Assembly: GCF_003362805.1 (NCBI RefSeq)
Contig: NZ_QNQT01000002.1
Location: 727,296-791,295, forward strand
DNA length: 64,000 nt
Direction of reading: 5' to 3'
From: Neobacillus piezotolerans
GTDB taxonomy: Bacteria > Bacillota > Bacilli > Bacillales > Cytobacillaceae
Shown: one piece after another, positions 1-8,523 of the stretch
Position numbering within the stretch: the stretch's first letter is position 1
Layout: each line of letters opens with the position of its first letter
Notes under the pieces: generated by a model
What the model was told of the DNA's origin: nothing
Databases searched by the model: none
The model's input: only the letters and a program-made list of their open reading frames with translations
Translations under genes and position numbers: made by a program

Positions 1-113
1 AGAAGTTGTTTTATTAAAAAGTTTCCTGAAAACGTTCACAATAAGAGATGGCTGAAGATGAGTTCAGGAACGATGACGGTTTTAATGTGCAAAAATTTGA
101 TGGGGTGAATAAT

Positions 114-1043
114 GTGGATAAAAGAAAAATTATTTTAGATTGCGACCCGGGACATGATGATGCAATAGCAATTATTTTAGCTGCCGCAAGGCCGGAATTA
201 GAGATTCTTGGAATCACAACCGTTTCAGGGAATGCGGAGATTGAAAAAACAACGAATAATGCGTTGAAAGTTTGTGATTTGGTTTCATTAAAAGATGTTG
301 TTGTTTCAAAAGGCGCAAGCGAACCTTTAATCCGCGTTCGCGAAACCGCACCTGGTATACACGGGGATTCAGGGTTGGATGGTCCGGAGTTGCCTGATCC
401 ATCCCGGAGCTGGAGTGATGAACACGGTTCCGATACCATTATTAGACTGGTAAAAGAGTCAAATGAACCTGTTACGATCCTGCCAACAGGGCCGTTAACA
501 AATGTTGCATTGGCGTTAACCAAAGCACCGGAAATTAAAAATAATATAGAAGAAATTGTCCTTATGGGCGGCGGGACGTTCGGAAACTGGACGCCAACCG
601 CTGAATTCAATATTTGGGCCGATCCGGAAGCTGCTAAAAAAGTGTTCGATAGCGGTGTTCCAATCGCTGTAATGGGACTGGATATTACTCACCAGGCCTT
701 GGCAACAAAAGAAGTCATCGAACAAGTGAACAAAATTGATAATAATGTCGCACGGATCGTTGGCGAATTATTAGTATTCTTTGCTTCTACCTATAAAGAA
801 ATGTTTGATTTTGACGGAGCGCCGGTACACGATGTCTTGACAGTCGCTTACTGCGTCGCACCGGAATTGTTCAAAATGAAGGATGTCAATATCACAGTCG
901 AAACAAAAGGCGAGTTCACAGCAGGAACAACGCTCGTTGATCTGCATGGGGTAACCGGCAGAGAAGTAAACGCCAAGTTTGGGCTCGAGCTGGATGTGGA
1001 AGGCTTCTGGAAGCTGATGATTGATGCGTTGAAAAAATACTAA
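114..1043 (+). CDS. Nucleoside hydrolase (IunH/URH family)
   Basis: Cytosolic enzyme expected to split the N-glycosidic bond of purine and/or pyrimidine ribonucleosides to ribose and free base (nucleoside salvage). The family's calcium-binding signature DCDPGHDD sits at residues 9-16. A sugar-binding EFNIWADPEAA segment lies mid-protein, and the VHD motif near the end supplies the catalytic His and last calcium ligand. About 309 residues, normal for the family. The frame is open further upstream to an ATG at 48, but GTG 114 is preferred: GGGGTG lies 6 nt before it and the protein then starts right at the conserved VDKRKIILDCDPG strand. Substrate preference cannot be told from sequence alone. 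A strong terminator follows, so it appears to be transcribed alone or as the last gene of a unit entering from the left. Confidence 0.92.
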   Translation: MDKRKIILDCDPGHDDAIAIILAAARPELEILGITTVSGNAEIEKTTNNALKVCDLVSLKDVVVSKGASEPLIRVRETAPGIHGDSGLDGPELPDPSRSWSDEHGSDTIIRLVKESNEPVTILPTGPLTNVALALTKAPEIKNNIEEIVLMGGGTFGNWTPTAEFNIWADPEAAKKVFDSGVPIAVMGLDITHQALATKEVIEQVNKIDNNVARIVGELLVFFASTYKEMFDFDGAPVHDVLTVAYCVAPELFKMKDVNITVETKGEFTAGTTLVDLHGVTGREVNAKFGLELDVEGFWKLMIDALKKY

Positions 1044-1061
1044 TTACAAAAGTTTTTACTA

Positions 1062-1092
1062 GACCCGGCAAAGAGAAGCCGGGTCATTTTTT
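1062..1092 (+). terminator. Rho-independent terminator after nucleoside hydrolase
   Basis: Perfect 8-bp GC-rich stem GACCCGGC / GCCGGGTC with an 8-nt loop, followed by A and seven T. It sits 19 bp after the hydrolase stop and also separates it from the convergent lipoprotein gene. Confidence 0.9.
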
Positions 1093-1114
1093 TGTTCGTT
1101 GGCGACGGCCAAAA

Positions 1115-2113
1115 TCAATTCAAGACCTCTGTATACGGATCTGCGATTGCAGGTACGTACAGCGCCTGCCCTTCTTTATTTTTAAAAACATAATAAGGCT
1201 GCATTACTTGTCTTGAGGTAAAGGGTTGTTGTTCATGGTAGGCTATTTCAATATCAGTTATTACAAACTGATCAGTCTCCCTATTGAACTCTGGAAAAAA
1301 TTCATAAGCATCGAGAAGTAGCCATTTTCCCTTTAGTAAGTCCTCTATTGCTTCATTTGGTGAACGTGTTGGATAATAACTTTCCTCAATGATTGGTTTT
1401 CTTCTTCCTGCGATTGAAACAACCCGGCCTTCTTTATCAAAACCGATTCTTATTGGTTTGTCCACATACACTTTGTATCCATTTATATATCGATAAAAAG
1501 TAACCGTCCAGCTCCCGTCATTGTGTTGAACTGTTGATGGGCTTGAATCAGGCATTAATAATTTTCCGAGAACCTCTTTCGCCTTATTTTCGATATCATG
1601 CTGTTGGGGTTCATCAAGTTTTTCAGTAATTGGATCAATGCCTGCAAAGTATATGCCTGAATAGGAGGGGTGATAATCTAGAACTTCGTGGTATGGGGTA
1701 AACGATTTAAGGAGTTCTTTATGACGAGATGGGTAGCTGCCTTGCATATAAACTGGGAGTTCTTTTGGTATGGTGGGAAGTTCAGTATGAACTTTAAACT
1801 GTTTTATAGATACCTTAATATTTAGAGGGATGTGATTTAATTCCCCAAATGCAACCCTTTCCAATTTTTTTGGTTTATCGGTTGCCCAGAATTGCCCTTC
1901 TTCTGGAAAAGCCTGATCCGACTGCTCTCCCCACTCTTCAGGGGACCATAAACATGGATTGCACCTTAACCGAGGCTTTTTTACTATTTTACTATTTTGA
2001 TTCTTGCCAGTATTATCAACATTTTTTGCCTTTGGTCCATCTTCTTTAGATTCGCACCCAAGAATCAAGGATAAAATAATCATCATAAGGCTCATCTTCC
2101 TTTTAACTCTCAT
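1115..2113 (-). CDS. Predicted lipoprotein of unknown function
   Basis: I do not recognise a named family. The N-terminus is a lipoprotein signal: basic MRVKRK, hydrophobic core, and lipobox LILGC with the lipidated Cys at residue 20, so the protein should be tethered outside the membrane. The rest (about 330 residues) is hydrophilic. The C-terminal third (YKVYVDKPIRIGFDKEGRV, then PYYVFKNKEGQALYVPA) has the strand-rich look of PepSY/YycI-like domains, which is only a resemblance. The start at 2113 is chosen because AAAGGATG lies 8 nt upstream; an in-frame start at 2161 would add 16 residues before the signal. It is convergent with the nucleoside hydrolase. Confidence 0.75.
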   Translation of the reverse strand: MRVKRKMSLMMIILSLILGCESKEDGPKAKNVDNTGKNQNSKIVKKPRLRCNPCLWSPEEWGEQSDQAFPEEGQFWATDKPKKLERVAFGELNHIPLNIKVSIKQFKVHTELPTIPKELPVYMQGSYPSRHKELLKSFTPYHEVLDYHPSYSGIYFAGIDPITEKLDEPQQHDIENKAKEVLGKLLMPDSSPSTVQHNDGSWTVTFYRYINGYKVYVDKPIRIGFDKEGRVVSIAGRRKPIIEESYYPTRSPNEAIEDLLKGKWLLLDAYEFFPEFNRETDQFVITDIEIAYHEQQPFTSRQVMQPYYVFKNKEGQALYVPAIADPYTEVLN

Positions 2114-2418
2114 TATACCCACATCCTTTAATAAAATTTCCTTACTTAATATACGTATCAAGCAAATAGAAATTTCAATTAGGTTTGCTTATTTACAGAT
2201 TTTTAGTCGTATTATTTTAAAAAAAACAGAGCAAAATTTTTGCAGAATAAAAATTTAAAATAATCAATTTTTCACTAAGAGCGCGCTAAAGTAGTCATTA
2301 AAATGCTGGAATCTTAACGAGGTATTTAAAGAAGGAAGAGTCCGATAAATGGTAATCAAATATTTAGCGTGTTACGCTTATATTGAAATATTATTAAAAT
2401 TAGGAAAAGGGTGGCAGC

Positions 2419-3087
2419 ATGAAGAAGATTTTAATGGTATTGGTGTCAATATGCTTGATTTCCCCATTCAACACAACCGCGGAAGCTTCAACTTCAAAGG
2501 TATGGTGGGACGGTGCGGAACTAAAGCCTGGCCAAATTGGGAGGGTTACGATAACCAAAGGAGCTATGTTGTTTAAGCTGGAGAAAAATTCATACCTTTC
2601 TCCTGTTCGTTATCTTAATCCTGGTGAAGTATTCCGAGTCTATACAACTAAAGTTAACCGTGATATCCCGCTTTATGGTTTAGGTGGCAACCTATATGTG
2701 GCGCAAGAACCTGGCACTACTCCTGGTTATCTAAAATATGAAACTCCATCAAAAGTAAAACTGGCCCTGGTAAATAAACCTTCATCAATTTCAGAAACTC
2801 CGTCTTCAATAGTAATGTGGGATAACGCTGAATTAAAACCTGGTCAGATTGGGAGAATAACAGCTACAGATGGGAATCCCCCTCTATTGAAGATTAATGA
2901 AGAAGGAAAGGAAATACTTGTTCGCTACTTAAATCCAGGCGAGGTTTATCGAGTCTATACGTACACTTCCGGCCATTATGGTGATAATCATTATGGAGTT
3001 GGCGGCGGTTTATATATTTACAAAAATGAGCGAATAAAATACGAAACTCCATCTAAAGAAAAACTTGCATTAGCAAATAAGAAATAA
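2419..3087 (+). CDS. Secreted protein with two tandem ~85-residue modules
   Basis: Secreted protein of unknown function, 222 residues, with a Sec signal peptide (MKKILMVLVSICLISPF, likely cleaved after TAEA). The mature part is two copies of one module. Module 1, about residues 28-112, begins VWWDGAELKPGQIGRVTI. Module 2, about residues 128-220, begins VMWDNAELKPGQIGRITA. Both then have RYLNPGEV-RVYT, a GGxLY strand and the closing KYETPSK-KLAL. Similar modules occur in extracellular proteins of bacilli, often beside cell-wall hydrolases, so a cell-surface role is likely but not shown here. There is no catalytic signature. Confidence 0.85.
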   Translation: MKKILMVLVSICLISPFNTTAEASTSKVWWDGAELKPGQIGRVTITKGAMLFKLEKNSYLSPVRYLNPGEVFRVYTTKVNRDIPLYGLGGNLYVAQEPGTTPGYLKYETPSKVKLALVNKPSSISETPSSIVMWDNAELKPGQIGRITATDGNPPLLKINEEGKEILVRYLNPGEVYRVYTYTSGHYGDNHYGVGGGLYIYKNERIKYETPSKEKLALANKK

Positions 3088-3097
3088 ACATCGAAAG

Positions 3098-3131
3098 GTG
3101 CGTTGATCCAGTTAGGTTTAACGCACTTTTT
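3098..3131 (+). terminator. Terminator after the two-module secreted protein
   Basis: Stem GTGCGTT / AACGCAC with a 15-nt loop containing ATCCAGTTA, then five T. The terminator at 10821 carries the same ATCCAGTTA word, so these may be copies of one widespread terminator type. Confidence 0.8.
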
Positions 3132-3272
3132 GTTGAGCATTTTTAAAAGACGCAAAGTCCTATAAGAAAGAGAGGTATTTTGCTAATGTGTCAGTCCCCA
3201 CTATTCTATCATTGTATTTCAGCAAGGGGACTGGGCTTATGACAGGTTTAAACGGGTCGAGAAGAGGTATGT

Positions 3273-3755
3273 TCAACGTCTCATTGCATGAAACTGTCGA
3301 TGGAGTTGATGAACTTGCTCTGCTAGTTCAGGAACAGGGCCATCTATTGGGGTATCAAGAATCACATCTTGAATAGAAAGGTTCCGAACGCGCGATGGAG
3401 CAACTCCCATTTCACTCAACCATTTTACCAACTGTTCGGACGAACTTGCGTAAACAATCCGGCCTAACCCAACCCAACCATGGGCCGCAGCACACATAGG
3501 GCAATGTTCGCCAGAAGTATATACGGTCGCCTTGCTTCTTTCTTCAGGTGTCAAGTTACTGGCAGCCCATCGCGCCAAAGCAAACTCCGGGTGTTGGGTA
3601 TGGTCACCACCTGCAACGTGGTTATGATCTTCTGCAAGCACCTCTCCATTGGCAGAGACAAGGACAGAACCAAATGGCTCGTCACCTTTCTCCAGCGCGA
3701 TGCTGGCTAATTCAATACAACGGCGCAGGTGCTTCAAATCTGAATCATTTATCAT
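3273..3755 (-). CDS. Nucleoside/cytidine-type deaminase (zinc-dependent)
   Basis: Member of the cytidine/deoxycytidylate deaminase superfamily, probably the guanine deaminase-like or tadA-like small branch. It should hydrolytically deaminate a base or nucleoside using one zinc ion. Zinc ligands are visible: HPE at residues 55-57 (His ligand plus catalytic Glu) and CPMC at 85-88. The residue before CPMC is His where most relatives have Pro. The start at 3755 is set by GAGGAGG 7 nt upstream; an in-frame codon at 3782 lies before that Shine-Dalgarno. Length about 160, typical. It is monocistronic, with no metabolic neighbour to indicate the substrate. Confidence 0.88.
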   Translation of the reverse strand: MINDSDLKHLRRCIELASIALEKGDEPFGSVLVSANGEVLAEDHNHVAGGDHTQHPEFALARWAASNLTPEERSKATVYTSGEHCPMCAAAHGWVGLGRIVYASSSEQLVKWLSEMGVAPSRVRNLSIQDVILDTPIDGPVPELAEQVHQLHRQFHAMRR

Positions 3756-3790
3756 AATTGAATCCTCCTCGTCTTTTTTCAAGATCTGTT

Positions 3791-4129
3791 TGGGGAAGAC
3801 TTGTCTAATTAAAAGCTAATCTTATTTATATATAAAACTATAGCATTTTCAACGTAAGTCAAACAAACCCTCCCACTCCTGCTGGTGGGGTAGATGTACG
3901 CAATGCTGGTTTTATTTCTTTAAAAAAGTAATAGGAAGATCATTGGGAGGACTTTTTTATTTATAACCTTTTTAACCACTTACGATTTTCTTTTCAAATT
4001 AAATCTTGAGGTTGATTTGCACTAATTTAGGCTTTTTTTATTCTTTGAGACTATATTTTTTGTTTTTCTAAATCAATATGTCAGGATAGAAATAGAAGAT
4101 AAAATGTACGATTAAAGGAGATTCTAAAA
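3791..4129. other. Intergenic stretch, AT-rich
   Basis: No convincing gene seen. It holds the divergent upstream region of the deaminase and several T-rich runs around 3950-4070. A ribosome-binding-like AAAGGAG at 4114-4120 leads into the DJ-1/PfpI remnant. Confidence 0.5.
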
Positions 4130-4232
4130 ATGAAAAGCCGCAAAGTTGGAATTCTACTTTCATGATGGCGACGTGATCACCTCCGGCAGGGTATCTTCTG
4201 GAATTAATATAGCACTTTATCTTTTTAAGTAA
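4130..4232 (+). pseudogene. Deletion remnant of a DJ-1/PfpI-family gene
   Basis: Behind a normal AAAGGAG, the ATG at 4130 opens MKSRKVGILLS and stops at once. In another frame from 4161 the sequence reads HDGDVITSGRVSSGINIALYLFK before a stop at 4230. DJ-1/PfpI proteins start with a strand like KVGILLF-D and near their C-terminus have DGxxITSxGxSxGIxMALYL. Both ends of the family are therefore present with about 150 internal codons missing, a scar of one internal deletion. It cannot be functional. Confidence 0.6.
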
Positions 4233-4339
4233 ATTTTGGGCAAAACGGCTGCTGATAGAACGGCTAAAACGATTGAGTTTGTATATTAGATATTATGATT
4301 TTTAAAAAATTTCTAAGCATAATACAAGGAGGTTTTATT

Positions 4340-4798
4340 CTGATTAAAGGGTTATATGAGGCGCATTTACCTGTTAGTAATCTTGAAAAATCAATAGAAT
4401 TTTATAAAAAATTAGATTTGGAAATTGCGTACAAACAAGAAAACTTAGCATTTTTCTGGATTGAAAAAGGGAAAAGCTGGCTGGGGTTGTGGGAGACTGA
4501 TAAAGTTCAAACACCTTACCATCCTTCATTAAGGCATGTAGCCTTACGTATTGATCTAGAAGATTTGGAAAATATTAAAGAATCGTTAGAAGAAAGAGGA
4601 ATAGCGGTCTCAACTAACTTTGGATTCCCTCCTGAAAAACAACCATTAGTATTACCTAATAATCCACAAGCGCATGCAGCAATTTACTTTAAGGACCCGG
4701 ATGGGAATAGTATTGAATTAATTTCGCCTTTAAGGATTGATTTTGAAGAGGAATTTAAAATGATGACTTTAGAAGAATGGGAACGACGGAACGGTTAG
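4340..4798 (+). CDS. VOC/glyoxalase-fold protein
   Basis: Single vicinal-oxygen-chelate domain protein (about 153 residues): GLYEAHLPVSNLEKSIEFYKK at the start, RHVALRI in the middle and IYFKDPDGNSIELISP at the end, giving His and Glu metal positions. Relatives include glyoxalase I, fosfomycin-resistance and bleomycin-binding proteins; the actual substrate cannot be read. The start is unusual: a perfect AAGGAGG at 4326-4332 is 7 nt before CTG 4340, so I take CTG as the initiator. An ATG at 4295 is in frame but puts the Shine-Dalgarno inside the gene and adds a meaningless hydrophobic leader. A conventional gene caller would report 4295. Confidence 0.8.
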   Translation: MIKGLYEAHLPVSNLEKSIEFYKKLDLEIAYKQENLAFFWIEKGKSWLGLWETDKVQTPYHPSLRHVALRIDLEDLENIKESLEERGIAVSTNFGFPPEKQPLVLPNNPQAHAAIYFKDPDGNSIELISPLRIDFEEEFKMMTLEEWERRNG

Positions 4799-4875
4799 GC
4801 AACGAAACCAAGTTATAAATTCAACTGCTGGATCCCAAAGGTGTATATGCAGAGCTAATGAAGAAGAAAAAATCA
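4799..4875 (+). pseudogene. Decayed copy of the small Cys-rich protein found at 30057
   Basis: Immediately after the VOC stop codon the sequence reads ATKPSYKFNCWIPKVYM, matching ETKPTYKFNCWNPKEHV of the intact gene at 30057-30245. A +1 shift then continues ELMKKKK against KLMNKKN. Only the C-terminal third remains, frameshifted, with no start. Confidence 0.55.
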
Positions 4876-5029
4876 ATAGGTTCCCCATTTTTTAATTAGG
4901 TACTGAATTTCCTGTATGCAAAAAAAGAGATAAGGCATTCCTCGTTTTGGCAATACTTACCCTAGATGGGTGCCTAGATTATCTTTAATAATTTTGATAG
5001 AATGAAGGGCTATTAGGGAGGTTTTATAC

Positions 5030-5476
5030 TTGAAACTTAAGTTATTGGGGGTAGCGTCGGCTTTGATGCTGCTTTTGGGGGGCTGTTCGCTCCTTGATGA
5101 AGCAAATGATATACTTTCATACGTAAATGGTGTCTCGAATTATGTAGATAAGGCGACCACTTTTGCCCAGGAGGCTCCACAAAAAGTTCAACAAGCCCTC
5201 CAGGATGAACAGGCTGTCGAAGACCTAAAAACCGAGCTAGAGAACATGAAAAGAGAAATCCAGGCATTCGATAAGCTTGAAGCTCCAGGAATTGCCTCGG
5301 ATCTTCACACTCAAATAGAGGAAAAAAACGCACAATTGCTGGATAAGATTAATCTTTATCTTCAGAACATAGAAAACGGAACCCTTGGTGAGGAAGTCCT
5401 GAAAAATGAGGATCTTGCCCAACCAATTCAAGATATCATGTCGATTTATGAGCAGATAAAGGAACTTGGGAGGTAA
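5030..5476 (+). CDS. DUF6376-like lipoprotein
   Basis: Exported lipoprotein of about 148 residues. The signal has core LLGVASALMLLL and lipobox LLGGC with Cys at 19. The mature part is largely helical and charged, with a coiled-coil-prone stretch around residues 60-110 (AVEDLKTELENMKREI). It matches what I know of the DUF6376 lipoproteins of bacilli, whose function is unknown. The TTG start at 5030 is preceded by AGGGAGG. A terminator follows 73 bp after the stop, so it is a single-gene unit. Confidence 0.8.
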   Translation: MKLKLLGVASALMLLLGGCSLLDEANDILSYVNGVSNYVDKATTFAQEAPQKVQQALQDEQAVEDLKTELENMKREIQAFDKLEAPGIASDLHTQIEEKNAQLLDKINLYLQNIENGTLGEEVLKNEDLAQPIQDIMSIYEQIKELGR

Positions 5477-5548
5477 TCCGTTCCCATCGCTCTTCCGCCT
5501 ACTTCAAGGAGTGCATCTTGGAGATCAGGCGTAATAAGGTATTTGATG

Positions 5549-5572
5549 GACCCTAGCCAAGGGTCTTTTTTT
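5549..5572 (+). terminator. Terminator after the DUF6376 lipoprotein
   Basis: Six-bp stem GACCCT / AGGGTC with a 5-nt loop followed by seven T. Confidence 0.8.
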
Positions 5573-5716
5573 GTGAACATAAGTTAAAGAAAAATATCCA
5601 AGAATTATATAAGTGAAATCAATGAAACCTCATAAAAAAGTAATAATTACCCTTATGGTATAAAGCTGTTAGCATAGAAAGTAACTAAGGGTTTACTAAA
5701 AAGAGGAGGGGTTTTA

Positions 5717-6178
5717 TTGGAGACTGAAATTAGGTTTAGAATGGCTACTGAAAAAGATTTAGATAGTATTGTTGCAATGCTTGCTGATGATGTTTTAGGA
5801 AGTAAACGTGAACGATATGAGCATCCACTTCCTAATAGTTACATAAAAGCTTTTGAGGCTATTACATCTGACCCTAATAACGAGTTAGTAGTAGCTTGTG
5901 ACGGGAATAAAGTAATTGGAGTGCAGCAAATTACTTTTACACCGTATTTAACACATCAAGGTGGATGGAGAGCAACTATCGAAGGAGTGAGAACATCAGC
6001 TTCTGTAAGGGGCAAAGGTGTAGGTACTGAACTTATAAAATACGCAATTCAACGTGCGGAAGAACGTGGTTGTCATTTAGTACAACTGACAACGGACAAA
6101 AAAAGGCCAGATGCATTAAGATTTTATGAACGGTTAGGTTTTAAAGCAACACATGAAGGTTTAAAGCTGAAACTTTAA
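5717..6178 (+). CDS. GNAT-family N-acetyltransferase
   Basis: Predicted cytosolic acetyl-CoA-dependent N-acetyltransferase, 153 residues. The acetyl-CoA pyrophosphate loop is visible as VRGKGVG at residues 97-103 (motif A, R/Q-x-x-G-x-G/A), followed by the helix ELIKYAIQRAEERG. The closing strand RPDALRFYERLGF is the usual motif B. Acceptor unknown. The TTG start at 5717 follows GAGGAGGGG. The C-terminus runs towards a bidirectional-looking terminator shared with the sigma-factor operon on the other strand. Confidence 0.88.
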   Translation: METEIRFRMATEKDLDSIVAMLADDVLGSKRERYEHPLPNSYIKAFEAITSDPNNELVVACDGNKVIGVQQITFTPYLTHQGGWRATIEGVRTSASVRGKGVGTELIKYAIQRAEERGCHLVQLTTDKKRPDALRFYERLGFKATHEGLKLKL

Positions 6179-6260
6179 CTTTTTTAAAACTACCATAAAT
6201 TTAGCGAGCTCAAAGGCCTGGAGAAAGTAACTTACTGAATGAATGATCGATAAATAGTAA

Positions 6261-6297
6261 AAACAGCTGGCTTGAAGGATTGGCCAGCTGTTTTTTG
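6261..6297. terminator. Hairpin terminator between convergent genes
   Basis: Ten-bp perfect stem AACAGCTGGC / GCCAGCTGTT with an 11-nt loop. T run on the plus side and an A run upstream, so it can serve both the acetyltransferase and the sigma-factor operon. Confidence 0.85.
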
Positions 6298-6338
6298 TGT
6301 AAGAATGTGAATTACGATTTAGTAACCGCAGGGGTCTT

Positions 6339-7205
6339 CTATTGCAAATGCCGTAGTTTATCGGGATTAGCAACCGTGAAAATCGTCTGAATTCGATTGT
6401 CGTTAAAGTCAAAGGAGTACACATATTTTAGGTCCTCATCGGTCGTTAATATCAGTCCAGGAAGCCCATTGACTGTTGTAAATGTGATAGAGAACTTTCC
6501 TGCATATATTTTCAATAAGTTTTGAAGCAATTGTATTACTTTGGCTGCACCCAAAATAGGTATTTGGGCGGCCATTACTTTTCCGCCGCCATCTGAGTAC
6601 ATTGCCACATCTTCACTAATTAGATTCAATAATTGATTTACGTTGCCATTCAAGATAGACTGTACAAACTCTTTTACAGTCGATTCGGCTACTGAAATAG
6701 AAGGTTGTTTCTTAGGATTATAGTCCATGCCTTTTTTTGCACGGTGAAAAATCTGCCGACAGTTAGCATTGTTTTTTCCAAGAATTTCAGCTATTTCATC
6801 ATACGAATATTGGAAGACATCACGGAGTAAAAAGACGGCTCTTTCCGTTGCATTTAGCTGTTGTAATAATAGCAAGTATGCGTTTGAGAGGGACTCTTGT
6901 TGCAAGAAGGCTTGGGAAGGATCGTTTGGTGAAGTCTGTATTTCAAGCAGTGGTTCCGGAAGCCATGGGCCGACATACACCTCGCGTTTTTTTGCGGATG
7001 ACCGTAACAAGTCCAGACAGCGATTGGTGACGATTTTACATAGATATGCCTTTTTGTTTTCAATATGGTCGTGGTTGGGGAGCTGATCAAAGGTTATAAA
7101 CGCTTCCTGGACAATATCCTCCGAATCCATCACGCTGCCTAACATACGGTAGGCAAGGGAAAAAAGTAGAGGCTGATAAGTTCGATAAAGTTCTTCCATG
7201 CTCAT
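6339..7205 (-). CDS. ECF41-type sigma factor (SigJ-like) with SnoaL domain
   Basis: RNA polymerase sigma factor, 288 residues. Region 2 spans about residues 5-70 (YRMLGSVMDSEDIVQEAF) and region 4 about 105-160 (TERAVFLLRDVFQYSYDEIAEILG, then NCRQIFHRAKK). A fused SnoaL/NTF2-like domain follows from about 175 to the end. The DGGGK motif typical of group ECF41 is present at residues 205-209. In that group the C-terminal domain both represses and assists the sigma factor, replacing a separate anti-sigma factor (established for the group, not shown here). It overlaps the upstream oxidoreductase gene by 4 nt, so the two are translationally coupled. The promoter at 8524-8550 fits ECF41 autoregulation. 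Confidence 0.92.
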   Translation of the reverse strand: MSMEELYRTYQPLLFSLAYRMLGSVMDSEDIVQEAFITFDQLPNHDHIENKKAYLCKIVTNRCLDLLRSSAKKREVYVGPWLPEPLLEIQTSPNDPSQAFLQQESLSNAYLLLLQQLNATERAVFLLRDVFQYSYDEIAEILGKNNANCRQIFHRAKKGMDYNPKKQPSISVAESTVKEFVQSILNGNVNQLLNLISEDVAMYSDGGGKVMAAQIPILGAAKVIQLLQNLLKIYAGKFSITFTTVNGLPGLILTTDEDLKYVYSFDFNDNRIQTIFTVANPDKLRHLQ

Positions 7206-8491
7206 ACTTTGATTTCCTCTCTAGCATTTAGTAATTGTGAAACTGCTCGTTTCGCGCTGGCTACGGATGCATTAACGAGCAGCTCCCCGTGTGATGCCCA
7301 GTCACCAGCAACATATAATCCCTCAATTTCAGGAACAGCAGGGCCTGGATTCTCCATTCTTTTCATATGAGGAAAATCGTGGACTACAGTCATTCTCGGC
7401 AGGAACTGTCTTGTAACTACTTCATTCCGCCAGCCGGGCTGAACCACATCTAATACATGTTCGAGCTCATTTTCATCCTTTGCTGCATCTATTTGTGGAC
7501 CTTGATATTTAATCAGCGATATCACTTTTGTCCCATCATCACTCAAAATAGCCGGCCTTGGCTTACCCTCCCGTGATTGGTGGGTAAAGAAAATTGGTTG
7601 ATCCAATCCATAAATAAATTGGTGCTCCTTTATAGGCAGTTGGCGCAGTCCAATATCTAGACAGGCGACCGTAGCTGGAATCGCTTGCTTGTTCCATGTG
7701 TCCAGTGCAGTCTGATCCGCATGTGGAACTAGTTTGTGAGAAATGGAAGGCGGTGTAGTTAGTATAACATTCGCTGCTTCTATTCTGGCGCCACTCTCAC
7801 ATAAAATCGAGTGAACTTTTTGATCTTGATGTTCGACTTCAGCCACCTTACAACCAGTAACTATCTCTACGCCTTGTTTGACAGCGAGTTCACGCAGTTG
7901 TTCTACGATTGTCCCCCAGCCTTTATCGAGATACAAGACTCCTTTTAGTGCGCGCTGCAGCTGCTTTAAGGCAGGGCCAGCGCTGTGTAATTCAGGTGCA
8001 AATACATAAGTGGATGTTCGGAGCAGTGCATAGAAGACGTTACGCAGCATTGGATCATGTAATTGGGTTTCAATCCAATCGCGGATACTGATGTGGTTCC
8101 ATACACTCGTGTCCATTTTTCCTAATTTCATGAACGATTTTGCAAGCTCGAGCTTTCCTCCCCAGCTCAGGAGCGGTGTTTGAAAGAAGGAGGATGTGTT
8201 CGTTGGCAATGCTAAAAGTTGTTCTTTCCACATCACGTAAGCATCTATAGACGGTGTACTTCCCTCGAGCCGTAATCCGAGTTCGCGGAATGCTTCATAT
8301 GCTTCTCCTTTATATAGTGCATGAGCCCCCAAATTAAAATATACCCCCAGCTTCTTGTTCGTGATGGCTCTGCCTCCCAATTGTTTTTGCTGTTCCAATA
8401 CAATGGTTCGTTTCCCAGCTCTTGCTGCATAAATCGAAGATGTTAAACCCGAAATTCCCCCACCCACAATAGCCACTTCATAATTTGTCAT
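7202..8491 (-). CDS. FAD-dependent amine oxidase/phytoene desaturase-like oxidoreductase
   Basis: FAD-dependent oxidoreductase of about 429 residues, first gene of a two-gene operon with the ECF41 sigma factor. The N-terminal dinucleotide-binding motif VGGGISG is at residues 9-15, followed by VLEQQKQLGGRA, the second FAD signature of the amine oxidase/phytoene dehydrogenase group. The C-terminal EGLYVAGDWA closes the FAD site. Oxidoreductases are typical partners of ECF41 sigma factors, so it is probably the main target of the regulon; the substrate is unknown. The start at 8491 is chosen from three nearby ATGs because AAAAGG lies 9 nt before it and abuts the first ATG at 8500. Confidence 0.9.
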   Translation of the reverse strand: MTNYEVAIVGGGISGLTSSIYAARAGKRTIVLEQQKQLGGRAITNKKLGVYFNLGAHALYKGEAYEAFRELGLRLEGSTPSIDAYVMWKEQLLALPTNTSSFFQTPLLSWGGKLELAKSFMKLGKMDTSVWNHISIRDWIETQLHDPMLRNVFYALLRTSTYVFAPELHSAGPALKQLQRALKGVLYLDKGWGTIVEQLRELAVKQGVEIVTGCKVAEVEHQDQKVHSILCESGARIEAANVILTTPPSISHKLVPHADQTALDTWNKQAIPATVACLDIGLRQLPIKEHQFIYGLDQPIFFTHQSREGKPRPAILSDDGTKVISLIKYQGPQIDAAKDENELEHVLDVVQPGWRNEVVTRQFLPRMTVVHDFPHMKRMENPGPAVPEIEGLYVAGDWASHGELLVNASVASAKRAVSQLLNAREEIKV

Positions 8492-8523
8492 CGTCATCAT
8501 CCTTTTCGATTAATTACCAACAT

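Noticed and set aside
3188..3376. 62-codon plus-strand frame overlapping the deaminase 3' end
   Set aside because: No ribosome-binding site and antisense to the deaminase C-terminus.
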